From positions 62,001 to 126,000 of the forward strand of contig JBAIAA010000738.1 in assembly GCA_037893245.1 (NCBI GenBank): a stretch of DNA of 64,000 bases, read 5' to 3'. Below the pieces are notes generated by a model. It had not been told where the DNA came from and searched no databases. It saw nothing but the letters and a program-made list of their open reading frames with translations. This DNA is from Crossaster papposus. Taxonomy: Eukaryota > Echinodermata > Asteroidea > Velatida > Solasteridae. A program made the position numbers and the translations under genes. This document shows positions 61,408 through 64,000 of this stretch, piece by piece. Positions within the stretch are counted from its first letter, which is position 1; the number at the start of each line of letters is the position of its first letter.

Positions 61408-64000
61408 ATGCCCCGGGTCAAATTGCTAATTTTGCCATTCCTGGAGGCCCCCCTCTATCTCCTAACACCCAGCCCCTTCCCGGGGCATGCTTTCCTTCAT
61501 GCCCTTATTTGTGGGCGGGGATTGTGTGCACAAACCTATGGCGAATTTGAAACGCGTGTGTTAACGTTAACATTTTCAGAAAATCGAAATAAAATACTAA
61601 CAAAGCATGCCCCGGGTCAAATTGCTAATTTTGCCATTCCTGGAGGCCCCCCTCTATCTCCTAACACCCAGCGCCTTCCCGGGGCATGCTTTCCTTCATG
61701 CCCTTATTTGTGGGCGGGGATTGTGTGCACAAACCTATGGCGCATTTGAAACGCGTGTGTTAACGTTAACATTTTCAGAAAATCGAAATAAAATACTAAC
61801 AAAGCATGCCCCGGGTCAAATTGCTAATTTTGCCATTCCTGGAGGCCCCCCTCTATCTCCTAACACCCAGCGCCTTCCCGGGGCATGCTTTCCTTCATGC
61901 CCTTATTTGTGGGCGGGGATTGTGTGCACAAACCTATGGCGCATTTGAAACGCGTGTGTTAACGTTAACATTTTCAGAAAATCGAAATAAAATACTAACA
62001 AAGCATGCCCCGGGTCAAATTGCTAATTTTGCCATTCCTGGAGGCCCCCCTCTATCTCCTAACACCCAGCCCCTTCCCGGGGCATGCTTTCCTTCATTCC
62101 CTTATTTGTGGGCGGGGATTGTGTGCACACACCTATGGCGAATTTGAAACGCGTGTGTTAACGTTAACATTTTCAGAAAATCGAAATAAAATACTAACAA
62201 AGCATGCCCCGGGTCAAATTGCTAATTTTGCCATTCCTGGAGGCCCCCCTCTATCTCCTAACACCCAGCCCCTTCCCGGGGCATGCTTTCCTTCATTCCC
62301 TTATTTGTGGGCGGGGATTGTGTGCACACACCTATGGCGAATTTGAAACGCGTGTGTTAACGTAAAAATTTTCAGAAAATCGAAATAAAATACTAACAAA
62401 GCATGCCCCGGGTCAAATTGCTAATTTTGCCATTCCTGGAGGCCCCCCTCTATCTCCTAACACCCAGCCCCTTCCCGGGGCATGCTTTCCTTCATGCCCT
62501 TATTTGTGGGCGGGGATTGTGTGCACAAACCTATGGCGAATTTGAAACGCGTGTGTTAACGTTAACATTTTCAGAAAATCGAAATAAAATACTAACAAAG
62601 CATGCCCCGGGTCAAATTGCTAATTTTGCCATTCCTGGAGGCCCCCCTCTATCTCCTAACACCCAGCGCCTTCCCGGGGCATGCTTTCCTTCATGCCCTT
62701 ATTTGTGGGCGGGGATTGTGTGCACAAACCTATGGCGCATTTGAAACGCGTGTGTTAACGTTAACATTTTCAGAAAATCGAAATAAAATACTAACAAAGC
62801 ATGCCCCGGGTCAAATTGCTAATTTTGCCATTCCTGGAGGCCCCCCTCTATCTCCTAACACCCAGCGCCTTCCCGGGGCATGCTTTCCTTCATGCCCTTA
62901 TTTGTGGGCGGGGATTGTGTGCACAAACCTATGGCGCATTTGAAACGCGTGTGTTAACGTTAACATTTTCAGAAAATCGAAATAAAATACTAACAAAGCA
63001 TGCCCCGGGTCAAATTGCTAATTTTGCCATTCCTGGAGGCCCCCCTCTATCTCCTAACACCCAGCCCCTTCCCGGGGCATGCTTTCCTTCATTCCCTTAT
63101 TTGTGGGCGGGGATTGTGTGCACACACCTATGGCGAATTTGAAACGCGTGTGTTAACGTTAAAATGTTCAGAAAATCGAAAAAAAATACTAACAAAGCAT
63201 GCCCCGGGTCAAATTGCTAATTTTGCCATTCCTGGAGGCCCCCCTCTATCTCCTAACACCCAGCGCCTTCCCGGGGCATGCTTTCCTTCATGCCCTTATT
63301 TGTGGGCGGGGATTGTGTGCACAAACCTATGGCGCATTTGAAACGCGTGTGTTAACGTTAACATTTTCAGAAAATCGAAATAAAATACTAACAAAGCATG
63401 CCCCGGGTCAAATTGCTAATTTTGCCATTCCTGGAGGCCCCCCTCTATCTCCTAACACCCAGCGCCTTCCCGGGGCATGCTTTCCTTCATGCCCTTATTT
63501 GTGGGCGGGGATTGTGTGCACAAACCTATGGCGCATTTGAAACGCGTGTGTTAACGTTAACATTTTCAGAAAATCGAAATAAAATACTAACAAAGCATGC
63601 CCCGGGTCAAATTGCTAATTTTGCCATTCCTGGAGGCCCCCCTCTATCTCCTAACACCCAGCCCCTTCCCGGGGCATGCTTTCCTTCATTCCCTTATTTG
63701 TGGGCGGGGATTGTGTGCACACACCTATGGCGAATTTGAAACGCGTGTGTTAACGTTAAAATGTTCAGAAAATCGAAAAAAAATACTAACAAAGCATGCC
63801 CCGGGTCAAATTGCTAATTTTGCCATTCCTGGAGGCCCCCCTCTATCTCCTAACACCCAACCCCTTCCCGGGGCATGCTTTCCTTCAGGCCCTTATTTGT
63901 GGGCGGGGATTGTGTGCACAAACATATGGCGAATTTGAAACGCGTGTGTTAACGTTAAAATTTTCAGAAAATCGAAATAAAATACTAACAAAGCATGCCC
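61408..64000. repeat. 5-unit and 3-unit higher-order repeats at the right end of the window
   Basis: Units 61408-62204 recur in part from 62403 (995 bp). The three units 62602-63000 recur at 63199-63597 (597 bp), marked by two CAGCGCC/GCGCATTTG units followed by a TTCATTCCC unit. The window ends within a unit. Confidence 0.8.

Larger units (their letters stand above)
18181..64000. repeat. 199-bp satellite array (about 230 units, continues beyond window)
   Basis: These are head-to-tail units of 199 bp, with rare 198- and 200-bp units. In the reference unit starting at 19016 the landmarks are: a 15-bp arm AAAGCATGCCCCGGG (19011-19025), its perfect reverse complement (19087-19101), a GC-box-like GGGCGGGG (19121-19128), TGTGCACA (19133-19140), ACGCGT (19160-19165), the palindrome TGTTAACGTTAACA (19167-19180) and an A-rich end containing AATAAA (19196-19201). 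Each unit has 8 CpGs. Because 199 is one more than a multiple of 3, each unit creates a 113-codon open frame that crosses into the next unit and stops at AATTTGA. These are not genes. I do not recognise the satellite family. Confidence 0.97.

Noticed and set aside
18219..63938. More than 200 overlapping 113-codon frames beginning MPRVKLL
   Set aside because: Each spans about 1.7 satellite units and reads successive units in different frames because 199 is not a multiple of 3. All end at the same AATTTGA. Substitutions fall without regard to codon position.
18181..64000. CENP-B box in the 199-bp unit
   Set aside because: The best match (ATTCGCCATAGGTTTG on the minus strand) keeps the TTCG and the central A but lacks the essential CGGG part.
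1..64000. rRNA, tRNA or telomeric repeats
   Set aside because: No cloverleaf-like or rRNA-like sequence and no TTAGGG-type array was seen on either strand by eye. A search with tRNA and rRNA models would be the decisive test.
1..64000. Assembly artefact as the cause of the repeat layout
   Set aside because: It cannot be excluded without reads. However, the private variants that recur at exact unit spacings, and the small differences between block copies, are more easily explained by real duplications.

Overview
This 64-kb window is almost entirely tandemly repeated eukaryotic DNA with no intact gene that I can support. It looks like heterochromatic (satellite-rich) DNA of an animal, most likely an aquatic invertebrate. 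The main clue is a decayed Penelope-like retroelement with a GIY-YIG endonuclease domain at 17485-18180, together with a short interspersed repeat of a kind common in marine invertebrates at about 17170. The species cannot be named from the sequence.

Layout. (1) Positions 1-14098 hold a composite satellite. Each copy has an 11-bp array (GAATTCGCATT and variants), a 10-bp array (GACATCACCG / GACATCATCG), a short 8-bp array (AATCATCA) and a conserved spacer of about 349 bp. Five full copies are followed by a shortened sixth and two rudimentary ones. The 11-bp arrays hold at least 343, then 120, 176, 67, 18 and 6 units, without any length change inside an array, while the 10-bp arrays and spacers stay roughly constant. 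(2) Positions 14099-14810 are a purine-rich, degenerate flank, part of which is duplicated inside the last composite copies (13457-13742). It contains Glu/Phe/Ala/Lys-rich reading-frame fragments that resemble the satellite units. (3) Positions 14811-18180 are the only non-satellite stretch: unrecognised single-copy-like DNA, a tandem duplication of about 510 bp, three copies of a 145-bp inverted-repeat (MITE-like) element, and the Penelope-like relic. (4) Positions 18181-64000 (running off the window) are about 230 head-to-tail copies of a 199-bp satellite with a perfect 15-bp inverted repeat, a 14-bp palindrome and 8 CpGs per unit. It is organised into several different higher-order repeats (3-, 5-, 6-, 8-, 9- and 10-mers) and long block duplications.

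Nothing here works as an operon or pathway. The many open frames (213-760 codons in the left arrays, 113 codons every 199 bp on the right) come from stop-free repeat units and are not annotated as genes. The points of interest are how the two satellites are built, how they amplified, and the truncated retroelement wedged between them.
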